This document shows positions 22,567 to 35,388 of a stretch of 64,000 nucleotides of DNA, one piece after another (positions within the stretch are counted from its first letter, which is position 1; each line of letters starts with the position of its first letter). Below the pieces are notes generated by a model, which saw only the letters and a list, made by a program, of their open reading frames with translations, made no database searches and was not told where the DNA came from. The translations under genes were made by a program, and so were the position numbers. This DNA is from Melampsora larici-populina 98AG31 (Eukaryota > Basidiomycota > Pucciniomycetes > Pucciniales > Melampsoraceae), in contig NW_006768801.1 in assembly GCF_000204055.1 (NCBI RefSeq), positions 6,530 to 70,529 of the forward strand. The letters are read 5' to 3'.

Positions 22567-25500
22567 TCATTCACAGTTCAAAGTGATCAGGCCAATTGTT
22601 TCAACAAGACATTGTGGATCACACTCTCCAGGCTTGTACTTTACGTATCCGCAATGAGCAATGAATTGGGCTGGATCTATCATGACAGAAGTTCGAACCC
22701 TATAGTAGCAGAGATGACCCTGCGTCTCTGGTAAGTTCAATCTTTTGAAGGGGTTTCCTTTCTCAATAGGGACCTCTGTGAAGATTTTGAGATGAAGATA
22801 ATCGCCGGTTACCACCTCAAGCTCAGAAGGCCTCCTGGTATGCTTAAAGATGCTGAGGATTTCACCAAATTGTTTGACCTTGCCTTCAGGTGTGTCTATC
22901 CAAAGGCTGATCACTGCGTCTTTGGGACACATGGCCACACTTGAAAATTTGATTCCCTCGATGTGAAAAGAGTTCTTGACCTCAATCTGGGAACTGACCG
23001 GCCTGGAACCCCTGCGGTGAATGGTGTCAAGTGTTGACCATTCCAAAGACAATACCCATTGGGTGTGTTGATCCGCCTGCCATCTCGGCCCATTAAGGGT
23101 GTTGACTAAAAGAGTATGGAGTTCAGAACTGAGATGTTCCAATCGATGGGATGAGTTAGCATTCCTCGAAACAAAAACCGGAGGGTCGTAGAGAGCCCAA
23201 AGCTGGGGCAAAAAAGGTTTGAGCTGTTGAGGTACATTGTTCCACTCTAGCAGTGCCCGTAGGTTTCTGCCCTGACAAAATGCGTTTAGAAACGTAAGTT
23301 CTAGTTCACCTGGAGGTAATCAAAACTTTTGTCAGTGTTAAACTCACAATTGTATTGGGAAATTATCACATACCTAACCGATTTTTGTTGCATGCTTTGA
23401 GAATGGTACCCATAAGTCTCTCAAAAGGACAGCTCCACCATGCCCGTACTGGCCCATATCTTTCAAGGCATTCAGCTAGATGAAATGCCATATGATGATT
23501 TGGCCGCAGCTCCACATGTTTGAAAAGTGTGACAACACCTTCCAAATACTGTTGAAGGTGTGACGTGTAATTCCCAATCCAATCATTGGTCATGACTTGT
23601 TTCAGTGCTAGATTGACAAGGCTAACCAAGTGGCCAAAGTTTTTTGAAAGTGACTCCTTCACTTGGTCCCCATTGCCCCAAAGGGGTATTAATATCAAGA
23701 CCAGTTGAATGGTGAACAATGTCCGCCACTCATCAGCCTTCAGGCTTCCAAATGAGGCTTTTCCTAGTTTTGAAATCCCTTGCTTGATCCAAGACGGCAG
23801 TTCAATTTGAGGGAGCATGTGGTTCAAGTGATTGAGTACGGCTGAGTCGAAGATTATTTTATTGAGTGCTGGTGGTACCCATTGGCCAGCCCAACCACCG
23901 TCCAGTGGTTTTTCAGGTGGTTCAAAATCTTCATCATCAGATGAAGCACTTGATCCACATAGCATATCCAAAAATCCAACCTCTGAGCTGTTTTGATTTC
24001 CGTCTTGGTCGTCGTCCCAATTCCAGGATGCCGGAAATTAAGGTGTGTTCCATATCCTTGTTGTGTCAGCTCTAAGATCTTCAACCTCTGTGCGTGGAAT
24101 TTTACAAGGAGGTCGATGTTCTTCTTTGTCCTCTGAGTCGTCAACATCTTCCATTGCTCAAGCATGTCAACAGTGCCAGTGCAATAGGCCAAGTAGTAAG
24201 TTGTGCATGGAGTCGACTACGTCATACTCAATGATGTTCCAGTAAGGGAGCTTTATCAGGACACAATACCTGAGGCCATGCTCCTTCATGATTTTTTTTG
24301 CGTAAGGTTGGATCGGTTGTGTCACGGGCTATTATGGACCACTTTCAATGCTCCTCCAACGATCGTCTTGGTCAGCTTTCAGGGTCAAAATTTGATTTAT
24401 CAGAAGATCCTAGAAAACAAAAGGAGCACATAATTTTTGAAGTGACCCCAAGAAAACCCAATGTTCAACGCAGTGCAATGAGATCCGTCACAAAAGTAAG
24501 TAGCGCTGCTCAAACCACTCTACCTTGAGGGTGCCGGTAAGTTTGAGATAGAAACAACCCATCTTTCCAGAGAGTTAAAAGTTGTCGGACTAGAGGCCTG
24601 AGCATTGAGTTGACCTGTTCAGTTTTGGGTTCAGTAGGACCGGGGGCAATTCAAGCAACGAAGATATTTTCAGGTAAATTTCGTATCTTCCAAGGTAGTG
24701 TTAAACAAACAAGTACATAACATGTAATGGATGTGTGTTTCCCTGATTGCTTGTTACCGTAGGGATTGATGCCATCTGGGAACATCCCAAACGTCAGATG
24801 ACCGCTGGATGCTGTGAATTGTTTGCCATCGGGCCCCAATAACTCCTGAATGTCAGTGACTGGAAGGCTGCTGTCATAGGGTTTCCGTCATTGAATGAGA
24901 GTTGTGTCCAAGTGATCTTCAATATCTGGTCGGCTCAGAAGCCTTCCAATCCAATCTTCAAAGTCTTGAAAAGTGTATGTTCTGATTGGGATTGAGTCCC
25001 CTTTTAACAGAGGTTCATTGCATAGATCTTCTTTAGTATTGATATCTTCAGAACCCGACCCCTCCTCGCCATTGGTGCCTTCAATAAATACTTTGGCTCC
25101 AGCTGTTCCAAGGTGGCTAGTGCCTGCGTGCTGGGTACAGGTTGGCGGAGTCTTATCAATATTGTACAAGGTGAAGCACCTGGCACAGCAAGTCATTTTT
25201 GCAATCCTTGGGTTAATGTTAAGCCATCGACAAGCAGTTTGGATATCTTGGGGAATTTTTGAGACAGCAAGTCGCATAGTCAATGAAAGGTGACCATCTA
25301 AAGCCAGCAACAAAAATGAGACCATTGATTGAAGAAGCCATGACATTGTCCTTTGACTGTTCTGTTCTAATATTGAAAGCATACAAGCGGTGAGGACTAC
25401 ATGCAATAGCAGTGGATGGGAGTTTGAATTTGTAAGACTAAAGAAGAGATCTTGAACAAATGCAATAGACTCAGCCATTGGCCCTTATTGGAAAGTATCC

Positions 25501-25932
25501 ACCACCAATGTCACTTACCACAATTATAAAGTTTTGCATTTGCTACACTGGGGAACCCTGGTTCCTCTTGGTCAACTCCCAGATCAGCATGATCACCATC
25601 TGAATTAGAGGCCAGAATAATATCTCTACAAGAAACAAATCATGTCTTTTTTTTTATTTCAAATCCAACTCAAAAACAGAGGTTGAGCTCAATTGCACAG
25701 CAGGCCGCTCATGCATACTTGAAGTTGCAGGGTCATTGGTGTCGCGTTCAAGGGGATGCACAGGTATGGTTGGCAATAGATCAATCCGAGCATGTTGGGC
25801 AAATGTGCTTTCAGAAATTTCCACCCCTGGCTCCATCCTTCCATTGAGAGCAGCGTGTGTTTTTGGACCACACCCACTCGTTACACATAGACACACACAC
25901 TTTTTGGGTTGCTTTCTTCTGGGCAGCATCAA
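22567..25932 (-). pseudogene. Tnp2-type (CACTA superfamily) transposase, multi-exon, probably degenerate
   Basis: Begins at 25932 with KCVCLCVTSGCGPKTHAALNGR-like N-terminus (Cys cluster, then GRMEPGVEISESTFAQHAR). The 25478-24888 exon has KIPQDIQTACRWLNINP and CCARCFTLYN...PPTC, a second Cys cluster typical of Tnp2 proteins, ending TYTFQDFEDWIGRLLSRPDIE. The 24839-24600 exon holds GHLTFGMFPDGINPYGNKQ, a conserved block in the DDE-type core. The 23971-23366 exon ends with ELRPNHHMAFHLAECLERYG and AWWSCPFERLMG, and 23211-22567 is the C-terminal domain. Frames between 24600 and 24000 are broken or need introns I could not place. No convincing CACTA/CACTG termini were found at either end. It is a candidate relative of the transposase that moves the CACTG MITEs. 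Confidence 0.65.
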
Positions 25933-26719
25933 GGGTGAAGGTGATATGTGGAATAGATTTGGAAGCCAACACTGTCAAGATTATTCAGGGTAGTCAGTTG
26001 GAATTGTCTGGTAGGATATCTGTGTCATTCTTTGAACAAGTTTTGAAGAGCACGGTTTATGACTAATTGTAACTCATAGCAAATTAGATTTCCCGGACTA
26101 GGTCTATTTTCCCCCTGTTTTCTCCAAGCCGGTTGGCATGGGTTTGTTTTCTGACCGCCGGGATGGCAGGACAGGATCAATAGAACATTACGTCATGATA
26201 CCCAAGATCTATCAACAAGCCAACTCAAAAAGAAATTTCAAAAGCAACCACTTAATTATTCTTGGAAAACCATATTTCGTAATTTTAGACAGCAGTTGCA
26301 CAAGTGGGTTTCCATAGCGCTTTTCCTGACCATGTACTCGAAGTAAACGAACCAACAAAGGAGAAAACAAGCAAACCTTCTAAAGTAAATGACCACACAA
26401 CTAGACTCAATCCAATATGCTCACGTCTGATTCAATTCCAATTCAAAATAACTCATTGAGTCAGTCTCAAAGAAGAACAGCATCATTATAACATCACTTT
26501 AAATCACTAATTGATCTCTTTTTTTATCTTTTCAGGTTCAACTTCCACTTAGTTCCTATTATCACTCCCGATAGATACAAGAAAATCAAATAATTGAACA
26601 AATTCATCAAGCTCAGCATTAATCTCACAGCATCATCATCCAAATCAAATACAAATTGAAAAGAAATATCCAATCATCAAGACAATCTTCTGTCAAACCA
26701 AATAGATCATATCTTACCA

Positions 26720-26835
26720 TGCTCTTCAACTTCATCAATAAATAATTGTAAAAATAGATTACCAAGACCAATAGTGTCAAGCTCATCACATTTAACACCA
26801 CCATCTCCATCACCCTCAGGAACATACTATTACTT
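26720..26835 (-). CDS. Acidic exon-like segment, unknown product
   Basis: On the minus strand a stretch after an acceptor-like AATAG reads VPEGDGDGGVKCDELD and LGNLFLQLFIDEVEEHG, then meets a GTAAGA donor. Coding-like but isolated; the rest of 25940-27860 shows no gene that I can support. Confidence 0.25.
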
Positions 26836-27861
26836 GCACATTCAATGTACCAGTATTTGAAATATGGTGGAATTTGAAACCTGAACATCTCTATCAGCCG
26901 TTCTGTCAAGACGTTCAATCATTTGTTGTTATCATGAGAGTAGATATATTTTTTACTATCCCCAATCATTCCCTCAGTCAATCTTGTCAATACTTGAGGT
27001 ACTCCCTCATTATAAAATCCAGTTTACTTGAATTATTACACTCTCTGCTGTTGTTTTTATTTTTTGTCTTTACAAACTATATCAGCCTGTAAAATCTTTC
27101 TCAGATTAAATTTGACAGCAATTCACAATATGTATGGCAACCTACAGTTAATGCATTCAGTTACAATTGCCCTGGCAGTGATGTTCAATCTCAGCTGTAA
27201 CATGTGTCCTTCAATTAACTTGCACATCACCTTTTGGCTGTGTGTGTGAGCCACTCTCTTAAGTTGCACTCAATTTGAACATTTGATTCATTTTCCTTTT
27301 TGACTTTTCCCACTGTCACATTATACACTTCCCTCTAGCTCTACAATTCATTTCCATTTAAATTGACGGTATCTATATCTGTGTTTCATTTGTAACATGT
27401 AATTTTTTACATGTTGCTTTCTTAGCAATCAGTTTGAATATGCAATGCTGGAACAAGCAGGCTATTCAGTGATGATCACGTGCATGGACTGTCTTAGCAT
27501 CAAGCATCAACCTTACACAGAGACTCAAGATTCATAAAATAGAGCACATTTCATTCATTTGATTGTTAGAGTCCTTGAGCTTGTACTTGTTATGCTTTCG
27601 AGCTTATCAAAATCAAAGACAGGCTAGCCCGCCTATGTTCAAGTAAAAAGTGAAACATCAAAGAGCGGGGGCGCACAACCTAAAAGCAATTCAGAAAAGC
27701 AGAAAGAAAGGTGACTAATTTTACCTGTTATATACAAACCCCTCAAAGCAGGCAAAAAGACAAAAGGGAATTGACAAGTAAGTTTGTAAACACACGGAAG
27801 AACACTTTGAGTGAATAACAACGGAGCATGAAAAATGGCTGATGAGAGATCATAGGTATAT

Positions 27862-28725
27862 TTACATGGTGCTTATTTTGGCCAAGACTTCTTTTACATC
27901 TTCCAGCAAATAAACCTCACCAAGTCTACTTGGATCAACATCCCAACGGTTGAAGCAGCAGTAAGGATCAGGGTTTCCAGAATTGAGGCAAAACTTCCAG
28001 TCTGTATCTAAACAAGTAGCACAGAAGATATGGCCACACAACAAATGGATGGGCCTTCTATTTTCATTGGTGGACAAAGACCCGTATGTTTCACAACAAA
28101 TCTGGCATGATATGACTCCAGACAAGGTCTCTTGAATCTGGAAGATTGTAAACCAACATTGAGAACGGGGATAATATTGTGAGGATTTTCTATGATTATT
28201 TGAGAAATAAAAAATAAAACTTACAATTTGGACTTCCGATTTGATTTCAGCTTGTATTGAATGATTCATAGATTTTAAAACCGCAATACTTTGAGATAAA
28301 GCCTGAACAGTTTTGGCTTCTTTCTGAATCTCTTCCTTCAGAACCTCATTCTCTCGGTTCAAGATGTTTAATTGATTTGTGAGTGAAAATATTTCTCTTC
28401 CAAATTCAGTTGCCTGGTTTGAATGTTGGATTTCTTGTAATCTTTGACTTTCTCCTATCATTTGGTCTCTCTGTTCAGTTAATGTTTCAACTTTCTGTAG
28501 ATTAATGCATAGAATTCAGTTTGATGAGAGAATAGATTTGGGGGAAAAGAGACTGACTGCTATGAGGATGCTGATTTGACTGCGAATCACATTGCTGACA
28601 TTGTTACCACGACTGCTAGCATTATCACAGCAACTTCTAGCTTCTGTGATACCTCCAGCAATTTGGTTAATGTGGTGTCTGAATCCTTTGTCGTAGGCGG
28701 AATCATGTTCAGAAGGACTCCCCAT
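27862..28725 (-). CDS. Coiled-coil and RING-finger protein (possible E3 ubiquitin ligase)
   Basis: Three exons: 28725-28558, 28494-28225 and 28137-27862, with introns of 63 nt (starts GTCAGT, ends CTACAG) and 87 nt (GTAAGT...TTCCAG). Both introns fall at codon boundaries, giving 237 residues. Residues about 57-140 form a coiled coil (heptad-like ELEK/LNRENEVLKEE pattern). From about 155 comes a RING-HC start: CQIC, a spacer, then LLCGHIFCATC. The last pair is unusual: after WKFC the expected CPxC is replaced by DPYCCF, so the second zinc site may be altered. RING proteins recruit E2 enzymes for ubiquitination. The 87-nt intron is free of stops and also in frame, so a retained-intron form is possible. 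No neighbour indicates the substrate. Confidence 0.65.
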
Positions 28726-28918
28726 TATGCCTCACTGGACTGTTGTAGAAGCTGAATGTGAGAATTGATGTGGTCCAGCTTGAATGGTGGATGTACTTGA
28801 ATCCGAGCCTGTGGAGGAGCATGAAGCACTATACACCTGGGGTATACAAGGCCAGAAGGGTGAGGGTGTATATGTCAGTGAATGGAACTTAACATTTGAA
28901 AAATCAAGGCAAACTTAC

Positions 28919-29688
28919 CTTGAATTCAGATACAGGGCCATTACAATGGAGATTCTGGTGAGCTATCATTTCTTCAAACTGAGCAGCATGCCAAAGCCTA
29001 AACATGACCTGAGGGGCAAGGTGACCTTTATGATTAGTGGGTACCTTGGGAGAAGGGCCAGAAAAGTAATGACTCAGTAATGAGTCATGATAGAAGGATT
29101 CTTTGACAACTAATTCGTTGTGAAACCCAATCTGAGTGGAATATTCTACTAATTCATCCAAGTTTACTTTTCAAGTAAGGTTCAAGGCTGACCATACCCC
29201 AGAACAAATTGATGGCAAGTCCCTGGGCAGTTTAATGAAGGTTCTGAGTGATCCTGTTTGGTAGACAAAGAGTATTGAAGGTAAGTTGATACCGTTCTTT
29301 GATTGAAGATAGGTGGCTTCTTCCACATTTTGAGAAAACAGAGCTAATATATTACAATTATTGGGCAGGGTAGAAGCCATCATGGAATTCAATAGTATTT
29401 GGCCCGCACCTGTTTGAAAAAATTGGGGAAAAATTCAAGTAGACCAAAAAGAGTTTAAAAGCTGATACAAAGACAAAAAGAGAAATTTGACCAACCATCT
29501 GCAATGAGGAGTGTCATACAGGAGGTGTCAACTGCTGGATGATTTTCTGTGATTAAGACTTGCTTCAGTCCATTGATGTTGAGACTGTCACCTTGCATTT
29601 GGACTTGGACTTTGAGAGTTTTAGACTTGATCACCAGGTGTTGAGGTGAGCTAAAGCATTTGTATATGGTAACCATTGACTGCGACAT
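28919..29688 (-). CDS. Hypothetical two-exon (or longer) protein with one in-frame TGA
   Basis: Exon 1 29688-29496 starts MSQSMVTIYKCFSS. An 86-nt intron (29495-29410, GTTGGT...AACAG) joins it in frame to exon 2 (29409-28919), which ends exactly at a consensus CAAG/GTAAGT donor in phase 0, so more exons are expected downstream. Across 684 nt the only interruption is TGA at 29173-29171. No domain recognised; the protein is mixed polar/hydrophobic without signal peptide. The well-formed splice sites argue for a recently functional gene, with the TGA a likely CGA decay. It lies just upstream of the RING gene on the same strand, 190 bp apart. Confidence 0.4.
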
Positions 29689-29975
29689 TGGGTTGTAATT
29701 GAGGTGAAGTATAAAAAAGAGCTAGAATGCAAGGGATGACTGGCAAGATGAGAAGAGAGTTGATAAACAAGGTACACAGTTTAGCAAGAAGGTGGTGAGG
29801 TAAAGATGTCTTTAATACATTATTTCAGTCAAACATTTCAGACTACAAGCAGGTCTTGGTATAAGATAAATGGTCTTCAGAGAAGCAAGGCAATGGCGTC
29901 CAGGCTACAGTAAAAGAGGACAATGTTACATCTCATGCTCTTGAGCTTCATGGGCACAGTAACCATCTACTCTCA

Positions 29976-30197
29976 TTGTTACAGGAATTCAAACGCCAAG
30001 TTGTAGCGTACGCCCCCACCAAACAATGGCCATATGTTGGGAGGGATGAGCCTGTCGAGAGGAAGACGGGTGTGGCAGTCAAGGCCAAGGCTGATGATGT
30101 TTCCTACACAAATGTTGCTGCTGACATGGTTAAATACCAACAAAAACTGGTACAGGTCAAAGAAATCCCCAGGCTTCAGGTAGCAGCTTTAGAATAG
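29976..30197 (+). CDS. Hypothetical short ORF
   Basis: 73 codons starting MLQEFKRQVVAYAPTKQ, basic, no recognised domain. The frame is open upstream only briefly. It might be an exon of the broken plus-strand material that follows (30.4-31.4 kb), but no splice sites link them convincingly. Confidence 0.25.
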   Translation: MLQEFKRQVVAYAPTKQWPYVGRDEPVERKTGVAVKAKADDVSYTNVAADMVKYQQKLVQVKEIPRLQVAALE

Positions 30198-30715
30198 TGG
30201 TGTGTTTCAACTTGGAGTGAGAACAAGTGAATTTAGTGATTTCAGTGTCCATCACGTAAGTGCTTTTGCTGCCAAGTGATTGGACAAATCATGAGTTTGA
30301 TTGTTATCATTCAATTTTGTATTCTTCTTAGGATTTCACATAACACACAGTTTTAGCTACTTGGCTCTCCAAGTTCGATTTTGCTAAGCTCATGTGATGA
30401 TGTTGAGATCACTCGGCAAAAACGTATGCACGCCTTTTTTCTTCTCACATTCCTCCCCGTTCAAAATTTTTCTCCCTAGATTGATTTTGAAAAGATACTG
30501 CTATATGAAAATACTCTGTTCTGTTAAACGTCAAAGTATTTCCAAAAAACAAGTCGAGTTCCTCAAAAAGATCCTTGGTCTCTGGCTACGGGCTGTATGT
30601 ATTCACATCAATCACTCATTTGTGATTAATTACACCCTACTGATGTTGTCACATCGCGCTTTAAACGTCATGTCCACATATCAGATGACAAACAGTTGTC
30701 CAATTTCATGGAGTT

Positions 30716-30795
30716 GATCCTGACGTCCTTGAATATTTAGCAGACTTGACAATCAAGCACAATCCTGAAGACGCTCAAAAAATCACCTTTCATTT
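30716..30795 (+). pseudogene. NAP/SET-like exon fragment
   Basis: A stretch reading VDPDVLEYLADLTIKHN then DAQKITFHF resembles the beginning of the nucleosome-assembly-protein core, where a helix ending in LxxLxDI precedes FxLxFxF strands. It ends at a possible GTGAGC donor at 30799 with an AG acceptor about 45 nt later. The rest of the domain is absent, and only about 27 residues support the match. Confidence 0.3.
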
Positions 30796-30971
30796 TGTGA
30801 GCCGCTTTTCATTTGCTTTCAATCTCATCACTTGTGGTCATAGTATCTGCCACCTAATGTCAGCTAATCTGTTACCACTTTATACAACACTTGAATTGAT
30901 CACAACCTTGCAAAACGAACTTCAATAGAAGAAGCATAGAAATCAAATTGATAAGACATCAAGATGGGTTT

Positions 30972-31346
30972 ATTTGAAGGTAGAATCATCCGAGGAAATT
31001 GAGGAAGGTGTTCCTGATGTGTATGATACTGATGGATTAGATCCAGAAGCAAAGTTTGGGGCATTGATATTAAGAAAGAAAGATGTTCTGCATGAGTAAA
31101 TCATTCAACTTTTTGAATCTTTCTCGTCATTTTGAATTAATCTTTAATTTGATCGGACATGATATAAAACAAGAACCATTAGGACGCCAAAGAGCTGTAC
31201 CTGAACCTGAAAGATTAGCTGATGATATGAAATTTGCAGCCGAAACTCATGCAGCTACACCTCAAGGACAACAAAATTTTCTACAAACGTATCATTACAA
31301 GGATGCATCTTATGTGGTCAGTTTGATGAGTTTTTATAACACCTGA
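30972..31346 (+). pseudogene. MFAP1-like (spliceosome-associated) protein fragment
   Basis: Two pieces in line. 30972-31085 reads EEGVPDVYDTDGLDPEAKFGALILRKK. 31165-31346 reads RAVPEPERLADDMKFAAE and then GQQNFLQTYHYKDASYV. The order of an acidic Asp/Glu region with a conserved FxAxxxR stretch, then ERL, then a Gly-Lys/Gln-Gln-FLQxYYHKGA-like block, follows the C-terminal half of MFAP1, a conserved splicing factor. The pieces are separated by AT-rich sequence and the protein is incomplete at both ends, so it looks like a gene fragment. The sequence between could be an intron, but no good boundaries are visible. Confidence 0.4.
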
Positions 31347-31539
31347 AGCTGAAACAATTGAATGTGGTTTCTGGTTGAATGCTCCTTTCCTTCTAGAAAT
31401 ACTAAAGGAGGTAATACTCTGATATTGAAAATAGTGATAGCAATGCTGATAGTTTAGTTCTTACAACATCTAAGAGAAAGGTTTGTACGGAGATTTCACT
31501 TTGATCTTGAGAGGAGGAATTTGCAAAACAAAGATGAGC

Positions 31540-33725
31540 AAAAAAAATTAAATGGAGAAAACTAATTTAAATAAACATCCATGTTCTTCAAGTAACAAGA
31601 AAAGTACACAGGCTTGGTTGATAGTGAGAGATTGATTAGAGGTGTGATGTACATACATGGGTTCAATGTGAACAAGGAATTGTAGACATTTTACGTACAA
31701 CAGATTGGTGTGAACAGAGCATGTCAAGTAATAAGAGGCATTCAAGTCTTGTGATTGTGATGGTATACACATATGTCTTGAAATTGCAGACAAAGTTGTA
31801 AGCAATTTTGGTTAGCAGTGAGGATTGATTAGAGGTGCTGGAGTTGGGGTGGGAAATCAAAGAAATTGTTACCATTGTTACCCCCCTACAATCAGAGGAC
31901 TCTTGTTATACATTTATTTTGTTTGGTCATCATGTAAATACAGGGGATCAATGTGACATGGAATGTAATGAATCCAAAGGCAATTTTCGAATCAAAGATG
32001 AAATTTACAAGGGCATACAAGGGTTGTCATGGGGTAGTTATATATTTGGAAATTGAAGATGGAACTCTAGGTTTGTTCAGCAGTAAGAAATTCCTTGGAG
32101 GTGGGGGTGTTGGGCGCTAGAAATACTGTTACCCTACTCACACCAGACTCAAATTAATCACATGTACGTAAATGATGTACATGCATGGAATTAATGTGAA
32201 CATGGGATTGTACACAATGTACATACACAAGATTAGTGTATGGAAACCCTAACCCTTTCATAGGCTTATTGGGCCACATTAAGGAAGAAAAATGAAATAT
32301 TGCTTGGAGAGTTCATGTATGATTCATTCGATTTGAATACAAATTCTATCACATCAGGGATAAATAGGTATCTTGAAAAGAGGAATTTTCAAAAAACAGA
32401 TGAGCAAAAATAAACCAAATGAAGAAAACCAATTTGAATAATTACCCATTTTATCAATGTGAACACGGAATTGTAGACATTTTACATACAACAGCTTAGT
32501 GTGAACAATACATGTAATGAAATAAGAGGCATTCAAGTCTTGTGATTGTGATGGCACACACATACATCTTGAAATGACAGATAAAATTGTAGGTTTGGTT
32601 GGTAGTGAGAAGTTGATCAGGGGTGCTGGAGTTGGGGCGGGGAACCAAAGAAATTGCTACCCTCCTACAATCAAAGTATTAATTTTGTACAATTGTTTTT
32701 TTGGCCATCATGTACATACAGGGGATCCATGATGCAACACAGCATGTAATGTATCCCAAGGCAATTGTCAAATCAGATATGAAATTTTGGGTTAGGTTAG
32801 TAGTAAGAATTCCATTGGAGGTGGGGGTTTTAGGTACTTGAAATACTGTTACCCTACTTGCACCAGGGGATTTTCTTTAATTGTTGGACCTTTGGGTTTT
32901 TGTGACCTTTTTTTATTGGGGAATACTTTTTTCAAGGTCTGTCATGGTGTACCTATATATTTTGAGATTGAAGATGGAACTAGATTTGTTTGGCAACAAG
33001 GAACCCATTGGAGGTGGGGGTGTTGGGTACTAAATCAACTATTACCCCACTTACACCAGATTCACATTAATACCATGTATGTACATGATGTATATACATC
33101 CAATACCATGTATGTACATGATGTACATGCAAGCGGTTCACATGTACACGGAATTGTACACAATGTACGTACAATGGATTAGTGTGAATAGAGAATTTGA
33201 TGTAATAAGAGGCATTCAAGTCTTGTGATTGTGATGGCCTACACATGTATCTTGAAATTACAAATGAAATAAATATTGAACCTACTTCCACGTGATTCAT
33301 ATTAATCCCATGTACTTAGATGATGTACATACATGGGATTAATGTTAACATGGAATTTTACACAATGTACATACAACAGATTACATAGTGTGAACAGAGC
33401 ATGTTGTGTAATAAGAGGCATTCAAGTCTTGTGATTGTGATGATATACACGTATATCTTGAAATTACAGACAAAGTTGTAAGTTTGGTTAGTAGTGAGAA
33501 ATTGATTGGAGGTGCTGGACTGGGGTGGGCAGAACCAAAGAAATTGTTACCCTCCAACAATCAGGGGAATATTGTTATTCAATTGTCTTTTGGCCATCAT
33601 GTAAATAAAGTGGATTCATGTGACACAGCATGTAATGTATCCAAAGGCAGTTTTCAAATCAGAGATAAAATTTTGGGTTAGGTTAGTAGTAAAAAATTCA
33701 TGGCATTTTTCAAATCAAAGATGGA
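31540..33725. repeat. Complex repeat array, units of about 200-790 bp
   Basis: The block AAGAGGCATTCAAGTCTTGT recurs four times, with starts near 31733, 32524, 33207 and 33413 (spacings of about 790, 680 and 205). Each copy is preceded by CATGTACGTACATG-like palindromic stretches and TTGTACACAATGTAC, and three are followed by GGTGCTGGAGTTGGGG or a close variant. No ORF of interest. A two-unit telomeric CCCTAA motif sits at 32245-32257. Confidence 0.75.
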
Positions 33726-33982
33726 ATTATTACTGCCACTTTTCCCCGCAATTTCACACATAACCAAAACACATCACAATCCCAAAAGTGTGACAAAACC
33801 ATAATTTCATTTACATACATATATACCAACACTTTGGCCGCAGGTGCTCCCCTTGGTGACCTCAACCTGGAAAATAGATTTCAGCAGAGAAGTCCCACAA
33901 AATTGAGATATACAGTCAAATTCTTGAATATATCTGGACAATACAATACTTAAAAAGTGATAAACATAGTATGGCAAGTATC

Positions 33983-35388
33983 TTAAAGCTTACAGTGTTT
34001 GGTAAGATTGAAGGAAAACGTGTACATGCCAATTAACTCGAAATTTCCCCAAAGAACTGTACTATTCTCATCATCCAAACACAACAATGTCATCAAGACT
34101 GAGTCTACTGAAAGGATCTGATCACAATGAAAGTCTTCCAGTTGATTCTCAACATTCTCAATCAAGGTGGAGAATTAAGCTTTTCAATCTATCCCAGGAT
34201 TAACCTATGACATAGAGATGTTTGTCGTTTTACATGAGGAATAATCTTGGTTCATCAAATGATTTAAATTGATTTGTAAAGGTATAAGGAAGTGGTATGG
34301 AACGGATCATCAAATTTATTCAAGGTGCGTACAGAAACGTCTTGATTTGACTTGATCATCAATTTTGAGATAGATTTTGATTTGATTGTTTGGGCTGATG
34401 AATATAGCCTTGCTTGTAGATTCATCTGGTACCTGTAGAGAATATTGACTGAAATCATTTATTGAAAAAGAAAAATGAACATTGAAAAAGCTCAATTCTG
34501 CTAATACAATTTTGCTGATAAAATGAGTGAATGATAAGGTTGACCACTTTTGAGCTTGTCACAAGAAATTTGTCTAGACAATTTTTGAGTTCAAATTCTC
34601 AAATGTGGTTTCTAAAAAACTAACAAGTGAACTTGAGATTTCTTGAAGTGATTGATCTGGTAGGATTTAAATCAAAACAGCTGCTTGAGCTGAAGATGGG
34701 ATTACAGTTGAATCAGAAGGTCCAGTGAATCTGTTTGATTTGCTGGGTGTCTGATCTCCATCTGACATCAAGAAAAGCTAGTAACTCTCATCAGCCTTTT
34801 GACTTGTGGGAAAAACCAATGAGAGCAAAGTTGCTTACTTGGCCAATAATTGTGCTCCAGTACCATTAATATGGAAATATTTCAACAAATTCACACTTTC
34901 ATCGGTGAACAGTATTTGAATGTTTTCAAAAGTTTGGTTTCAGTCTCTGTCAGGTCTAAAGAAATAAGGTATGAAGGATTGAAACTTGCATGTGATGTTT
35001 GATGTCTTGATCATCAGCTTTGATATAAGTTTTTAGGTCTGCTTGACATCCACATCTTCTCAATTCCACCGAATTCCACTGTTCTTACGTAGTTCACCAT
35101 CTCCACACATGGGACGTCATCCTATCAAGTAGCAATGGTTTACCATCAATCTTGAAACTCCATTCCTAACACACCAGCTGAGATACCTTTGATAGAGATA
35201 GTACAGATTTTAGGTAAAATCCGGAATTCATAGTCATATGTGCTGTAAAGCAAATCAATGGTATCTTTGGAGTAAACCCTAGCGTTAGTATCAATCCACT
35301 CGATTGTGGTCAATGACCTGGTTAGCCGGGTTTTGATGTCCCAAAATAATGTGTTTTGAAGTTTGACATCCAATTTGATAAGTCTCAT
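33983..35388 (-). other. AT-rich region with two exon-like minus-strand frames
   Basis: Frames 34165-33983 (MIENVENQLEDFHCDQ) and 35388-35146 (MRLIKLDVKLQNTLFWDIK) look coding-like but have no recognised domain and no linking splice sites that I trust. They may be exons of an unknown gene or relics. 35389-36070 shows nothing further. Confidence 0.25.

Noticed and set aside
31700..33725. Regular repeats as a CRISPR array
   Set aside because: Units are hundreds of bases long and irregular, and the sequence is eukaryotic.
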